A stretch of 14,133 nucleotides of DNA from an uncultured Rubellimicrobium sp. (GCA_902805995.1 CADCUU010000257.1:1-14133); one strand, 5' to 3'; positions 1 to 7,986 are shown, counted from the stretch's first letter. Notes: generated by a model from the sequence alone, not told the origin. Numbers and translations are program-made.

Positions 1-3000
1 CCTAGATCCTTAACGAAGCTCCGGTCGATCTTGATGTTGTCGACCGAGAAGCTGCGAAGGTAGCCAAGCGACGAATAACCCGTGCCGAAATCGTCGATGG
101 AGATTCGGACCCCCCAGTCGCGAAGGGCACGGAGCGTTCCCCGAACGGCCTCGCCGTCCTGAAGGAGCAGGGACTCCGTGATCTCAAGCTGAAGCCTGCC
201 CGGCGCAAGACCGCTCGCCTGAAGCGCGTCAGATACTGTCGCCACCAACCCGCCGCCTCTGAACTGCCGGGCCGAAAGGTTGACGGACAGGGATATTCCC
301 TCGGGCCAGGCCGCAGCCCTGGCGCAGGCCTCCCGGAGGACCCAGACGCCGATCTCTTCGATTGCGCCGGTTTCCTCGGCCAGCGCGATGAACTCGGCGG
401 GGTACAGGAGGCCCAGCTCGGGGTGACGCCATCGCAGGAGCGCCTCGAAGCCGGTGACCCGCATGGGCTCGAAGTCCACGACGGGCTGGTAGTGGACCAG
501 GAACTCCCCCCTCGCTAGCGCTTCACGCAGGTCGCCCCGGAGCGTCTGGGTCTTCTGGGCCGCTTCCTCCATGGCCGGCTCGAAGAACCGGGCCAGCCCC
601 CGGCCGTCCGACTTGGCGCGGTAGAGCGCGATATCGGCCTTCTTGAGAAGGTCGTCGGCGTTCGCCCCCGATGCCTGCGCCACCGCCACGCCAATGCTCA
701 CGCCCACGACGACTTCGCGGCCGTCCAGCAGGTAGGGCTCGCTGAGGCAACCGATGATGCGCTGAGCAAGGCTCATGATGTCGTCCTCGGAGGTGACATC
801 CGTCTGAAGGATCGCGAACTCGTCCCCGGCGAAGCGGGCGATCAGGTCCGTGCCGCGCAAGCAGGGCCTGAGGCGCGCCGCGGCGGCCTGAAGCAGCCTG
901 TCCCCCGCCGGATGACCCAGGGTGTCGTTGACGGCCTTGAACTGGTCGAGGTCCAGAAACAGCAGAGCGGTTCCCGCATCGCTGCCCGCCCGGTTCAGGT
1001 GCTCCTCCAGCCGCGCGCGGAAGCAGGACCGGTTGGGCAGTCCGGTGAGGCTGTCATGGCGCGCCGTATATTCCAGATCCTCCATGATCTTCCGTTTAAC
1101 GGTCACGTCGCGGAAGAAGATCGAGAGCCCGTCCTCCGACGGATAGGCGTGCACCTCCACCCACATTGCCATGCGGGGATCAAAGGCCTCGAAGCTCAAC
1201 TGCTGCCGTGTCGCCGCGGCCCTCATGAGCCGTGCTCCGAACAGGCCGTCGCCCCCTTCAGGGAAGATGCTCCAGAAGGGCTTTTGCACGGCGTCCGAGA
1301 GTTGTGGGACGAGCTCCGTCGCGTTTCGGTTCATGAACTGGACCTGCCAGGCCCGATCCAGGATGATGACGCTGTCGGTGGTGCTCTCGAGCACGTCGCG
1401 GAGCCGCTGGGCCGCGGCCTCGGCCTCGGACCGGGCGTGCTCAAGCTCCAATTCGGCCTCCTTGCGCTCGGTGATGTCGATGACGGAGCCGATATAGCCC
1501 AGGAACGAGCCGTCGGGGGCAAGGCGGGGGGCTGCCGCATCCAGGACCCAGCGCCAGGCCCCGTCCGCGCGCCTGATACGGTACTCCACCCTGATGGGGG
1601 TGCGCCGCGCATTCGCCTCAAGGAACGTCGCTTCGGCCCCTGGCCTGTCGCGGGGATCTATCGCGCCAAGCCAGCCGAAGCCCAGAGCTTCCTCGGGGGT
1701 CTGGCCCGTGTAGTCGTGCCAAACCTTGTTGTGATACGTGGAAACCCCCGAGGCATCGGTCACCCACATCATCACCGGCGCATGATCGGCCATGTTGCGG
1801 AAGCGCTGCTCGCTTTCCGCGAGCGCCGCTTCGGCAACCTTTCTGTCGGTGATGTCGATCATGGAGCCGACAAAGCCCAGGAACGCGCCATCCGCATCCC
1901 AGCGCGGAGCAGCGGCGTCGAGCACCCATCGCCAGCCTGCCTCCTTTGTCCGGATGCGAAACTCCACGCGGAATGGGGTCCTGCGGTCCTGGGCTTGGGC
2001 GAATAGCCTCTCGCAGTTGGGACGATCCTCGGGGTGAATCGCGTCAAGCCAGCCGTGATCCTCGATCTCGGCTTCGCTCTGGCCGGTGAGATTAAGCCAG
2101 CGCGTGTTCAGGTAAGTGTAGCCACCGTCGGGGTTCGTGATCCACATAATCGCTGGGGAGTGGTCCGCCATGTTGCGGAAGCGCGCCTCGCTTTCCGCGA
2201 GGGCGGCTTCGACGTCCTTGCGTGCGGCGACGGCAGGGGAATCGGCGATGGGGGGCACGGTTCCAACGGCTGCATCCTGTGACGGCATGTTCAGGCGGCT
2301 GGCTGCGTCGGGACCGAAGGACCCTGTATCGGATGTGACTTCAGCGGTGGTGTGCAGGGCGTTGGTGCCGAAGGCGCGGTCGAGCGCGGGCTGCATCGGC
2401 TGGGCGACGACGCGCTCCCCTGCCTCAGTCGCGCTCGGCGCCTGCGTGGACCGGACGGTCGCTTTGGTTTCCACAAGCAGAGCCAGCACCCCCGCCGGGT
2501 GGCCATCCTCCCCTCGTACGGGCGAACAGGTGACCTCGAAGCTGACCTGTTCGGCCCGACCGCAGCGCTCGACAGTCAGTTCCGCATGTTTGCAGGACGG
2601 CGAGCCGCCCAGGAGCACCTGCAGGAGGACGTCACGGAACGCGACGAGGTCTGGGAATGCCAGGTGCACGGGGCGCCCCATGCAATTTGGATGGCGATCC
2701 GCCACAAGGGCTGCGAAGGCGTCATTGTAGAGGAGAACCCCTTCCGGTCCCCAGTACAGCGCCATGGGCAAGGGCGAATCAAGAAGGTTGGACAAGGTGA
2801 CCCGCAGACCTGGAGACCACGCCTCGATCGGGCCCAAGGCGGACTCCGACCAATCCCGCGCAGCGATCAGCCCTGCGCAGGTTCCACCGCCGGCAAGAAA
2901 TGGCGGAACAGACCGTTGCGAATGGGCGCCCAAGGCATTCGGGAAGGATGTTACGGCCAGCCCCTCAGGAGCGGAAGCGCCCTGCCATGCAGCCTGCCCC

Positions 3001-3005
3001 CGCAT
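1..3005 (-). CDS. Multi-PAS GGDEF-EAL cyclic-di-GMP signalling protein (C-terminus off the left edge)
   Basis: The minus frame is open from 3080 to position 1. The first ATG is at 3005, giving 1001 codons with no stop inside the window. Domains in order: PAS1 about residues 62-190, preceded by the family lead-in FLAGGG...RDWSESALGP; a low-complexity linker about 190-260; PAS2 about 272-385; PAS3 about 399-512; PAS4 about 532-640; GGDEF about 649-805; EAL from about 820 to the edge. The diguanylate cyclase motif is AGDEF (726-730), with an inhibitory-site RGTD five residues before it. The phosphodiesterase half shows EAL (854-856), VNLSARQF, LEITES, IDDFGTGYSSL and NIKIDRSF, so both active sites look intact as far as visible. 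The last part of the EAL domain, including its final catalytic residues, is outside the window. No transmembrane segment or signal peptide is evident, so it is probably cytoplasmic. The start is uncertain because no good Shine-Dalgarno precedes it. The net activity and the PAS ligands cannot be told from sequence. Confidence 0.93.
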   Translation of the reverse strand, partial: MRGQAAWQGASAPEGLAVTSFPNALGAHSQRSVPPFLAGGGTCAGLIAARDWSESALGPIEAWSPGLRVTLSNLLDSPLPMALYWGPEGVLLYNDAFAALVADRHPNCMGRPVHLAFPDLVAFRDVLLQVLLGGSPSCKHAELTVERCGRAEQVSFEVTCSPVRGEDGHPAGVLALLVETKATVRSTQAPSATEAGERVVAQPMQPALDRAFGTNALHTTAEVTSDTGSFGPDAASRLNMPSQDAAVGTVPPIADSPAVAARKDVEAALAESEARFRNMADHSPAIMWITNPDGGYTYLNTRWLNLTGQSEAEIEDHGWLDAIHPEDRPNCERLFAQAQDRRTPFRVEFRIRTKEAGWRWVLDAAAPRWDADGAFLGFVGSMIDITDRKVAEAALAESEQRFRNMADHAPVMMWVTDASGVSTYHNKVWHDYTGQTPEEALGFGWLGAIDPRDRPGAEATFLEANARRTPIRVEYRIRRADGAWRWVLDAAAPRLAPDGSFLGYIGSVIDITERKEAELELEHARSEAEAAAQRLRDVLESTTDSVIILDRAWQVQFMNRNATELVPQLSDAVQKPFWSIFPEGGDGLFGARLMRAAATRQQLSFEAFDPRMAMWVEVHAYPSEDGLSIFFRDVTVKRKIMEDLEYTARHDSLTGLPNRSCFRARLEEHLNRAGSDAGTALLFLDLDQFKAVNDTLGHPAGDRLLQAAAARLRPCLRGTDLIARFAGDEFAILQTDVTSEDDIMSLAQRIIGCLSEPYLLDGREVVVGVSIGVAVAQASGANADDLLKKADIALYRAKSDGRGLARFFEPAMEEAAQKTQTLRGDLREALARGEFLVHYQPVVDFEPMRVTGFEALLRWRHPELGLLYPAEFIALAEETGAIEEIGVWVLREACARAAAWPEGISLSVNLSARQFRGGGLVATVSDALQASGLAPGRLQLEITESLLLQDGEAVRGTLRALRDWGVRISIDDFGTGYSSLGYLRSFSVDNIKIDRSFVKDL
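1472..2227 (-). repeat. Tandem in-frame duplication of a 126-codon PAS-PAC module
   Basis: PAS2 and PAS3 of the GGDEF-EAL gene are recognisable copies of one unit. Two landmarks recur at exactly 378 bp (126 codons): CATGTTGCGG at 1791 and 2169, and GGTGATGTCGAT at 1470 and 1848. Protein landmarks repeat in step: FRNMADH, W[IV]T[ND], WRWVLDAAAPR, the FLG near the module end, and IDIT[DE]RK. This is an intragenic domain duplication followed by divergence, not a mobile element. Confidence 0.85.
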
Positions 3006-3519
3006 CACGGTTGACCGGGTGCGGCTGCAGCATGCGAGTGAGGCCGCAACCTGGGAAGAACTGCTGTCATCAAAGCTGGTTCAACCTTTCCAATGCCGGG
3101 CATCCCATAGGACAAGGACACGGACCGCTGGTCATTCATTCCGCCCCCAACCCACGCGACAAGGTGAACTTACAACAGGACAGGTTTAGGCCGGGTTAAG
3201 ACGACGCGACCACGCCAGAAACGCAGCCGCGGAATTAGCAATGGCCTTGCATTCCCGCTTCATTAGCTCGTGCCGCACTATTAAGGCAGCGTAATGGCCG
3301 GGCGGTGATGGTTGGCGGGCAAGCCGGCGGAACAGCCTGGGACGCGCTGCTCTCAGCCCCTGTTCGGGCTGCGGTACTTGGTCGGTGTGCCGTGGACCCC
3401 AACCATGGCCAGAGTGGCAGGACCGGTTGAAATGCCTGACCACGCCACGAGGGATTGCGGGATATACGCCTCAGCCGGATGCGGCGAAGCAGACGGAGGT
3501 ATCGTGGAGCGCTGCTGCC
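3006..3519. other. Intergenic stretch, no convincing gene
   Basis: The 514 bp between the hydrolase stop and the GGDEF-EAL start hold no reading frame I can support. A minus-strand frame at 3186-3443 (85 codons) has no recognisable domain and an arginine- and proline-rich composition. The part around 3230-3300 is noticeably less GC-rich than its surroundings, as promoter DNA often is, but I see no clear -35/-10 pair. The promoter of the GGDEF-EAL gene and any terminator of the hydrolase operon should lie here; neither could be pinned down. Confidence 0.5.
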
Positions 3520-4359
3520 TCAGCCCTCGGCCACCATGTCGGCGAGACGTCGGCCGAGCGGGTGGTCGGGGTCAGCCAGGGCCAGGACGATGCTCATGTG
3601 GTTGAGGCCGGGCTCGATCCGCAGGTCCGCGTGCAGTCCATGGGACATGAGGAGATCGCGCAGTTGCTGGCCCTGGTCGTGGAACGGACGGGTTTCCTCC
3701 GCGCCCACGACCAGTGTTCGTTGCGGACCCGGATGCTGGATCGAGGTGATCGGCGTCCAGGCTGCGGCCTCGTCCGGTGTCATCCTAGCCTCCGCCTTCA
3801 GGAAACTGCCGGGAATGTCGGACAGGTCATAAAGGCCGCTCACGAGGAGCAGGCCCGCGACGGTCGGGAGGGCGGGCGCGCCCTCCCCCGGGCCGCTGGC
3901 CGCCAGATAGGAGGCGAGATGCGCCCCCGCCGAATGCCCGCTGACCGTGAACCGGCGCCCGTCGGCGCCGAACTCGGCGGCGTTGTCGTGCAGCCACTGT
4001 GCGGCGCGCCGGACCTGCCCGACAAGCGTGGCGAGCCGCGCGCCGGGCATGAGGTCGTATTCGACCAGGGCCGAGATCCCGCCTGCCCTCAGCACCGGTT
4101 CGGCGACGAGGCGGTAGTTGGCCTTCTCTCCCGACCGCCAGTAACCGCCATGGACGAACAGGTGGAGCGGCGCGTTCGGGGCGACCCGGTCGGGGAAGAT
4201 GAGGTCGAGCGTCTCGCGCGGGGCCGACCCATAGGGGATGTCGGCCCGGAGGTTGGCGCGTTCGGTCAGGGCATGGCTGCGCGAGGCGAATTCGGCCGCG
4301 ATCGCATCGAAGTCGGGGACGTAATCCCGGATCCGGTAGGGGTCCTCGCCATGCGTCAT
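3520..4359 (-). CDS. Alpha/beta-hydrolase fold esterase/lactonase-like enzyme
   Basis: 279 residues, starting at ATG 4359 (MTHGEDPYRI). A GTG nine codons upstream is also open, but the ATG has a strong GGAGG six bases before it. HGGYW (residues 70-74) is the oxyanion-hole motif, as in the kynurenine formamidase/esterase branch. The nucleophile elbow is GHSAGAH with Ser143, and the C-terminal GLNHMS gives His254. The third triad member is unclear: where relatives have Asp, this protein has an acidic VGAEET segment, so Glu may serve. No signal peptide is visible; it is likely cytoplasmic. It is the last gene of the ADH-ALDH-hydrolase unit, 30 bp after the ALDH stop. By context it probably hydrolyses an ester, lactone or amide that feeds the two dehydrogenases. 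Fold and class are secure; the substrate is not. Confidence 0.88.
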   Translation of the reverse strand: MTHGEDPYRIRDYVPDFDAIAAEFASRSHALTERANLRADIPYGSAPRETLDLIFPDRVAPNAPLHLFVHGGYWRSGEKANYRLVAEPVLRAGGISALVEYDLMPGARLATLVGQVRRAAQWLHDNAAEFGADGRRFTVSGHSAGAHLASYLAASGPGEGAPALPTVAGLLLVSGLYDLSDIPGSFLKAEARMTPDEAAAWTPITSIQHPGPQRTLVVGAEETRPFHDQGQQLRDLLMSHGLHADLRIEPGLNHMSIVLALADPDHPLGRRLADMVAEG

Positions 4360-4365
4360 TCCTGT

Positions 4366-4370
4366 CCTCC
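4366..4370 (-). promoter_or_regulatory. Ribosome binding site deciding the hydrolase start
   Basis: On the minus strand GGAGG lies six bases before the ATG at 4359. This favours that start over the upstream in-frame GTG at 4386. Confidence 0.75.
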
Positions 4371-4389
4371 CCCGTCGCGCAGGCACATC

Positions 4390-5862
4390 TCAGAAGTCCA
4401 CGGCGTAATACTTCGCTTCCATGAATTCGAGAATGCCGGTCGTTCCCCCTTCGCGGCCGAGGCCGCTCTGCTTCGCGCCCCCGAACGGGGCCGCGGGGTC
4501 CGACATCAGGCCGCGGTTCAGGGCGACCATGCCGCTTTCCAACGCCCGGCCCACCCGGAGCGCGCGCTTGAGATCGGCGGTGTAGACATAGGCGGCAAGG
4601 CCGTATTCCGTGTCGTTGGCGAGGTGGATCGCCTCGGCTTCGTCGGAAAAGCGGTAGACCGCGGCGACCGGACCAAAGATTTCCTCGCGCGCCATCGCGG
4701 CATCACTGGGGACGTTGTCGAGGACCGTGGGCGGGTAGAAGTTCCCTGCGCCTGTCAACGCGGCGCCGCCGGTCCGCACCGTCGCCCCCCGCGCCACCGC
4801 ATCCGTCACGAGCCCGTCGATCTTTTCCACCGCCTTGGCCGTGATCATCGGGCCGCACTGTGTTGCCGGGTCGGTTCCGGCGCCCACCCGAAGGGCCGCC
4901 ATCCGTTCGGTCAGCCCGGCTACGAAGGCATCATGGATGCCGTCCTGTACATAGAACCGGTTGGCGGCGGTGCAGGCCTCGCCCGCGTTGCGCATCTTGG
5001 CCACCATGGCCCCGTCCAGCGCGGCCGATAGATCGGCATCGTCGAAGACGAGGAACGGGGCGTTGCCGCCAAGCTCCATGGAGCAGCTCACCACGGACTT
5101 GGCAGCCTCTGCGAGAAGCTGGCGCCCGACGGGGGTCGATCCGGTGAAGGACAGCTTGCGCACCCGCGAGTCGGCGAGGATGGCGGACACGACCGGTCCG
5201 GGCTGCCGGGTGGTCAGGACGTTGACTACGCCGGGCGGCACGCCGGCCTCCTCCCCCAGCCGCGCCATGGCGAAGGCGGTCAGGGGCGTCTCGCTCGCGG
5301 GCTTGAGGATGACCGTGCAGCCTGCGGCGAGGGCCGGGCCGATCTTGCGGGTCGCCATCGCGGCCGGGAAGTTCCACGGCGTGATGAGGAGCGACACGCC
5401 GATCGGCTCGTGGTCCACCAGGATGCGGTTCGCGCCGGATGGGGCGGTCCGGAACTCACCCGGGATGCGCGTCGCCTCCTCGGCGTACCAGCGAAAGAAC
5501 TCGGCGGCGTAGGCCACCTCGCCCCGCGCATCGGCCAGGGCCTTGCCGTTTTCGAGAGAGATGAGAACGGCGAGTTCCTCGGCGCGCTCGGTCATCAGGG
5601 TAAACCAGCGGCGCAGGATCTCGGATCGCTGCCGGGCCGGGGTGGCGCGCCAGCCTGGGGCGGCGGCGGCGGCAGCGTCCACGGCGGCGAGGCCGACGTC
5701 CACGGACGCATCCGGCACCTCGGCCAGGACCGCGCCCGTGGACGGGTCCGTCACCGGGATGCCGCTACCGGGAAGCCAGTGGCCGCCGATGTAGTGCCCC
5801 TTGGCGTGCAGGGCGGGATCGGAGAAGTCCGGGTGGAGGTCGAGGACGGACGCGAGGGTCAT
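4390..5862 (-). CDS. NAD(P)-dependent succinate-semialdehyde dehydrogenase-like aldehyde dehydrogenase (GabD type)
   Basis: 490 residues from ATG 5862 (MTLASVLDLH), which has an AGGAAGG eight bases upstream and leaves a 19-bp gap after the ADH stop. An ATG at 5910 would add 16 residues and overlap the ADH gene. It is a full-length aldehyde dehydrogenase: TPWNFP with Asn164, FTGSTPVGR cofactor segment, catalytic base Glu263 in MELGGN, and nucleophile Cys297 in GEACTAANRF, with the usual 34-residue Glu-to-Cys spacing. The C-terminal pattern APFGGAKQSGLGREGG is typical of the succinate/glutarate-semialdehyde subgroup. It should oxidise an aldehyde, likely a carboxy-aldehyde such as succinic semialdehyde, to the acid in the cytoplasm. 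It sits between the alcohol dehydrogenase and the hydrolase, so it most likely takes the aldehyde made by the former. Family is certain; exact substrate is inferred. Confidence 0.93.
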   Translation of the reverse strand: MTLASVLDLHPDFSDPALHAKGHYIGGHWLPGSGIPVTDPSTGAVLAEVPDASVDVGLAAVDAAAAAAPGWRATPARQRSEILRRWFTLMTERAEELAVLISLENGKALADARGEVAYAAEFFRWYAEEATRIPGEFRTAPSGANRILVDHEPIGVSLLITPWNFPAAMATRKIGPALAAGCTVILKPASETPLTAFAMARLGEEAGVPPGVVNVLTTRQPGPVVSAILADSRVRKLSFTGSTPVGRQLLAEAAKSVVSCSMELGGNAPFLVFDDADLSAALDGAMVAKMRNAGEACTAANRFYVQDGIHDAFVAGLTERMAALRVGAGTDPATQCGPMITAKAVEKIDGLVTDAVARGATVRTGGAALTGAGNFYPPTVLDNVPSDAAMAREEIFGPVAAVYRFSDEAEAIHLANDTEYGLAAYVYTADLKRALRVGRALESGMVALNRGLMSDPAAPFGGAKQSGLGREGGTTGILEFMEAKYYAVDF

Positions 5863-5881
5863 GGCTGGGCCTTCCTGGGCA

Positions 5882-7081
5882 TCAATGGACAAGGGCCAGG
5901 TCGCCTGCATAGGCGGCGGCGACGAGGCGGCGCATCCCGGTCCTGTCGATCGGGCGCGGGTTGTTCTGGATCAGGCGCTCGATCCCGCAGGACTGGTCGG
6001 CGACCCAGTCGATCCGGTCCTCGCCCAGGCCGAGCGCCTTGAGAGAGCCGGGTATACCGATGCGCGCGAAAAGGGCGGCGATGGCCGGGATGACCTCGTC
6101 CGCCTGCGCCAGACCGATGACCGACGCGATCTCCTTCAGTTCGGGCGCGATGGCGGGCCGATTCCATTCCATGACATAGGGCATGAGGCAGGCGACGCCG
6201 GTCCCGTGCGCGGTGTGGGTCGAAGCGCCGATCGGGTACTGGATGGCATGCGCCGCCGCCGTTCCGGCCACTCCAAAGGCCAGCCCGGCGAAGGTGGCGC
6301 CCATCATGACCTTGGCGCGTGCCGTGCGGTCCGACCCGTCGGCGCAGGCCGCCTCCAGCCCTTCCCACAAGAGGGCGATGGCTTGGAGCGCGAAACGGTC
6401 GGACATCGCGTTCTTGCCGACGAAGACGCGCTCGGTTGCCAAGTGGGGGGTGACCGGGCGGCGGACGGCGGTGAAGGCCTCGATTGCATGGGTCATCGCG
6501 TCGGCCCCGGCGATGGCTGTCAGGGCCGGCGGACAGGTCAGCGTGAATTCGGGGTCGCAGATGGCGGCCGTAGGAATGAGGTGCGGGCTGGAGACGCCGA
6601 CCTTGAGGCTGCGTTCGCTGTCCGACAGGACGGCAACCGGGGTGACCTCGGACCCGGTGCCCGCCGTCGTGGGCAAGGCGATCAGCGGCAGGATCGGGCC
6701 AGGGACTTTCAGCTCTCCGTAGTAGTCCTGCGGACGCCCGCCATGTGTCAGGAGGAGCGCGATGCACTTCGCGAGATCGAGACAGGAGCCGCCGCCCACC
6801 CCGATCACGAGGTCGGGCGAAAAGGACCGTGCGGCCTCGGCGCAGGCCAGAGCGGAGTCGACCGGAACGTCTGGCAGCGCCCCCGCCTCGACTTGAACCG
6901 CTACGCCGTTCCTGCGAAGATCCTCGGTCAGTTCAAGGAAGGTCGGGTCCGTGGCCAGCCGCGCATCCGTCACCACGAGCGCCCGCCGCCCCAGCCGGAG
7001 CGCGACCGCCGACAGCGCGTGCCGCTGGCCGTAGCCAAACAGCAGCTCCCGAGGCGCCCTGATCGTCCCAAAAAGATCCAT
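5882..7081 (-). CDS. Iron-containing (group III) alcohol dehydrogenase
   Basis: 399 residues, ATG 7081 with GAGGA ending four bases before it. The N-terminal nucleotide-binding half has GGGSCLD and PTTAGTGSE. The C-terminal half carries the metal ligands Asp194 and His198 (DAMTHAIE), His278 (AAHAIQYP) and His292 (TAHG). About 16 extra residues (around VFVGKNAMSDRF) lie between the second and third ligands compared with FucO-type enzymes. The residue four after the third ligand, His in FucO-like members, is Tyr here. It should oxidise an alcohol, or reduce an aldehyde, with NAD(P). It is the promoter-proximal gene of the minus-strand unit, divergent from the GntR regulator. Beside a GabD-like dehydrogenase, a 4-hydroxybutyrate dehydrogenase role is one reasonable reading, since that activity occurs in this family, but sequence alone does not settle it. 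Confidence 0.92.
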   Translation of the reverse strand: MDLFGTIRAPRELLFGYGQRHALSAVALRLGRRALVVTDARLATDPTFLELTEDLRRNGVAVQVEAGALPDVPVDSALACAEAARSFSPDLVIGVGGGSCLDLAKCIALLLTHGGRPQDYYGELKVPGPILPLIALPTTAGTGSEVTPVAVLSDSERSLKVGVSSPHLIPTAAICDPEFTLTCPPALTAIAGADAMTHAIEAFTAVRRPVTPHLATERVFVGKNAMSDRFALQAIALLWEGLEAACADGSDRTARAKVMMGATFAGLAFGVAGTAAAHAIQYPIGASTHTAHGTGVACLMPYVMEWNRPAIAPELKEIASVIGLAQADEVIPAIAALFARIGIPGSLKALGLGEDRIDWVADQSCGIERLIQNNPRPIDRTGMRRLVAAAYAGDLALVH

Positions 7082-7101
7082 CTGTTCCTCGTGTCGGTTG
7101 G

Positions 7102-7123
7102 GTCAGGCCATTGTGGCCCTGAC
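7102..7123. promoter_or_regulatory. Inverted repeat in the ADH leader (operator or mRNA hairpin)
   Basis: GTCAGGCCA and TGG(C)CCTGAC flank TTG: nine base pairs with one bulged C. It lies 20 bp upstream of the ADH start codon and just before its ribosome binding site. It could be a second regulator site or a leader hairpin affecting translation. It differs in sequence from the AT-rich palindrome further upstream. Confidence 0.45.
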
Positions 7124-7217
7124 TCCTTGGGGTGGGGATCGGGCCGCCCGGCAGGTTGGACGGGCCCTCTATGTCGAAGGACGCGCAGGCTGAGGAGCCT
7201 CGGACCGCTCCCATCCA

Positions 7218-7254
7218 CATATCATATACGATATTATATTTGACATGCGATATG
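7218..7254. promoter_or_regulatory. AT-rich divergent operator/promoter region, probable GntR/FCD binding site
   Basis: A sharply AT-rich island in GC-rich DNA between the divergent ADH and gntR genes. The core ATATCATATACGATAT (7219-7234) is a 16-bp palindrome with 14 symmetric positions. A wider inverted pair is present: CATATC at 7218-7223 and GATATG at 7249-7254. On the minus strand a perfect TATAAT (7238-7233) overlaps the palindrome edge and could be the -10 box of the ADH operon, though no good -35 was seen. On the plus strand TTGACA (7240-7245) is a perfect -35, without a convincing -10 at 16-18 bp. Short AT-rich palindromes are typical targets of FCD-type GntR repressors, so autoregulation and joint control of both transcripts are likely. 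Confidence 0.6.
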
Positions 7255-7299
7255 CTATCTGGCAGGAAAGCACCTGTGTCAAGACGGATGGAGCCCAGG

Positions 7300-7986
7300 A
7301 TGGCGATCACGGCGGAACGGGACAGCAAGGCGGCTCCGCTTCGTCCATCCAGCATCGTGGATGGCGTGTATGACGCGATCTACGAGCAGATCATGGCCCT
7401 CCACATCGCGCCGGGCGCCCGCATCACGATCGACGCGCTGGCGCGCGAGCTGAACGTTTCGCAAACCCCTGTCCGCGAGGCCCTGAGCCGGCTCGAACGC
7501 GAGGGTCTTGTCCGCAAGGCGCACCTCATCGGATACAGCGCGGCGCCGCAGCTTACGCGCAAGCAGTTCGACGACCTTTACAGCTTCCGCCTTCTCCTCG
7601 AGCCCGAGGCCGCCCGCCTCGCGGTGCGCAACATGACCCCGGAAGCTCTGGCCGGGCTGGAGGCGAGCGCCGCGAAGATGCGCCACGACGGAACGCCGCC
7701 GGACCGCAGCAGCCGGTATTCGAGCTTTGCCCGCGCGGATGCGGACTTCCATGACGAGATCCTCCGCATCGGCGGGAACGAAGTCATCCGCAATACGCTG
7801 GCCAACCAGCACGTCCACCTGCACATCTTCCGCCTCATGTTCCACACCCGCGTCACCCAGGAGGCGCTGGAGGAGCATGACCGGCTTCTGGACGCGTTCC
7901 GAGCAGGCGACGGAGCGGCAGCGGCCACGGCCATGTACCAGCATATCGAGCGGTCGCGGGACCGCCTTCTGGCGGCCTTCGACTGA
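7300..7986 (+). CDS. GntR-family transcriptional regulator, FCD subfamily
   Basis: 228 residues from ATG 7300 (MAITAERDSK), with GGAG six bases upstream; an ATG at 7288 is possible but lacks a ribosome binding site. Residues about 17-85 form the winged helix-turn-helix (ITIDALARELNVSQTPVREALSRLEREGLV). The remainder is an all-helical FCD ligand domain. It shows the usual metal-ligand set: Asp147 and His151 in DADFH, His193 (EEHDRL) and His215 (QHIERS). Such proteins usually repress until a small organic acid or related metabolite binds. The gene heads the transport operon; its stop overlaps the ATPase start by one base (TGATG), so the two are probably translationally coupled. It lies divergent from the ADH operon with the palindrome at 7219-7234 between them, pointing to control of both. 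The effector is unknown. Confidence 0.93.
   Translation: MAITAERDSKAAPLRPSSIVDGVYDAIYEQIMALHIAPGARITIDALARELNVSQTPVREALSRLEREGLVRKAHLIGYSAAPQLTRKQFDDLYSFRLLLEPEAARLAVRNMTPEALAGLEASAAKMRHDGTPPDRSSRYSSFARADADFHDEILRIGGNEVIRNTLANQHVHLHIFRLMFHTRVTQEALEEHDRLLDAFRAGDGAAAATAMYQHIERSRDRLLAAFD

Noticed and set aside
912..2006. Long plus-strand open frame (364 codons)
   Set aside because: It is the exact codon-register complement of the PAS/GGDEF gene on the minus strand, whose protein has clear domains; GC-rich codon bias keeps the antisense frame open.
3186..3443. Minus-strand frame of 85 codons between the hydrolase and GGDEF-EAL genes
   Set aside because: No recognisable domain and a composition like non-coding GC-rich DNA. 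Not supported as a gene.
3385..5031. Long plus-strand open frame (548 codons)
   Set aside because: Antisense to the hydrolase and ALDH genes; no domain recognisable and a composition typical of antisense frames.
5801..7243. Long plus-strand open frame (480 codons)
   Set aside because: Antisense to the iron-type alcohol dehydrogenase, which has intact motifs and a ribosome binding site.
7132..7299. N-terminal extension of the GntR protein from 7132
   Set aside because: It would place coding sequence across the AT-rich operator and promoter; the ATG at 7300 has a ribosome binding site and gives the usual family length.
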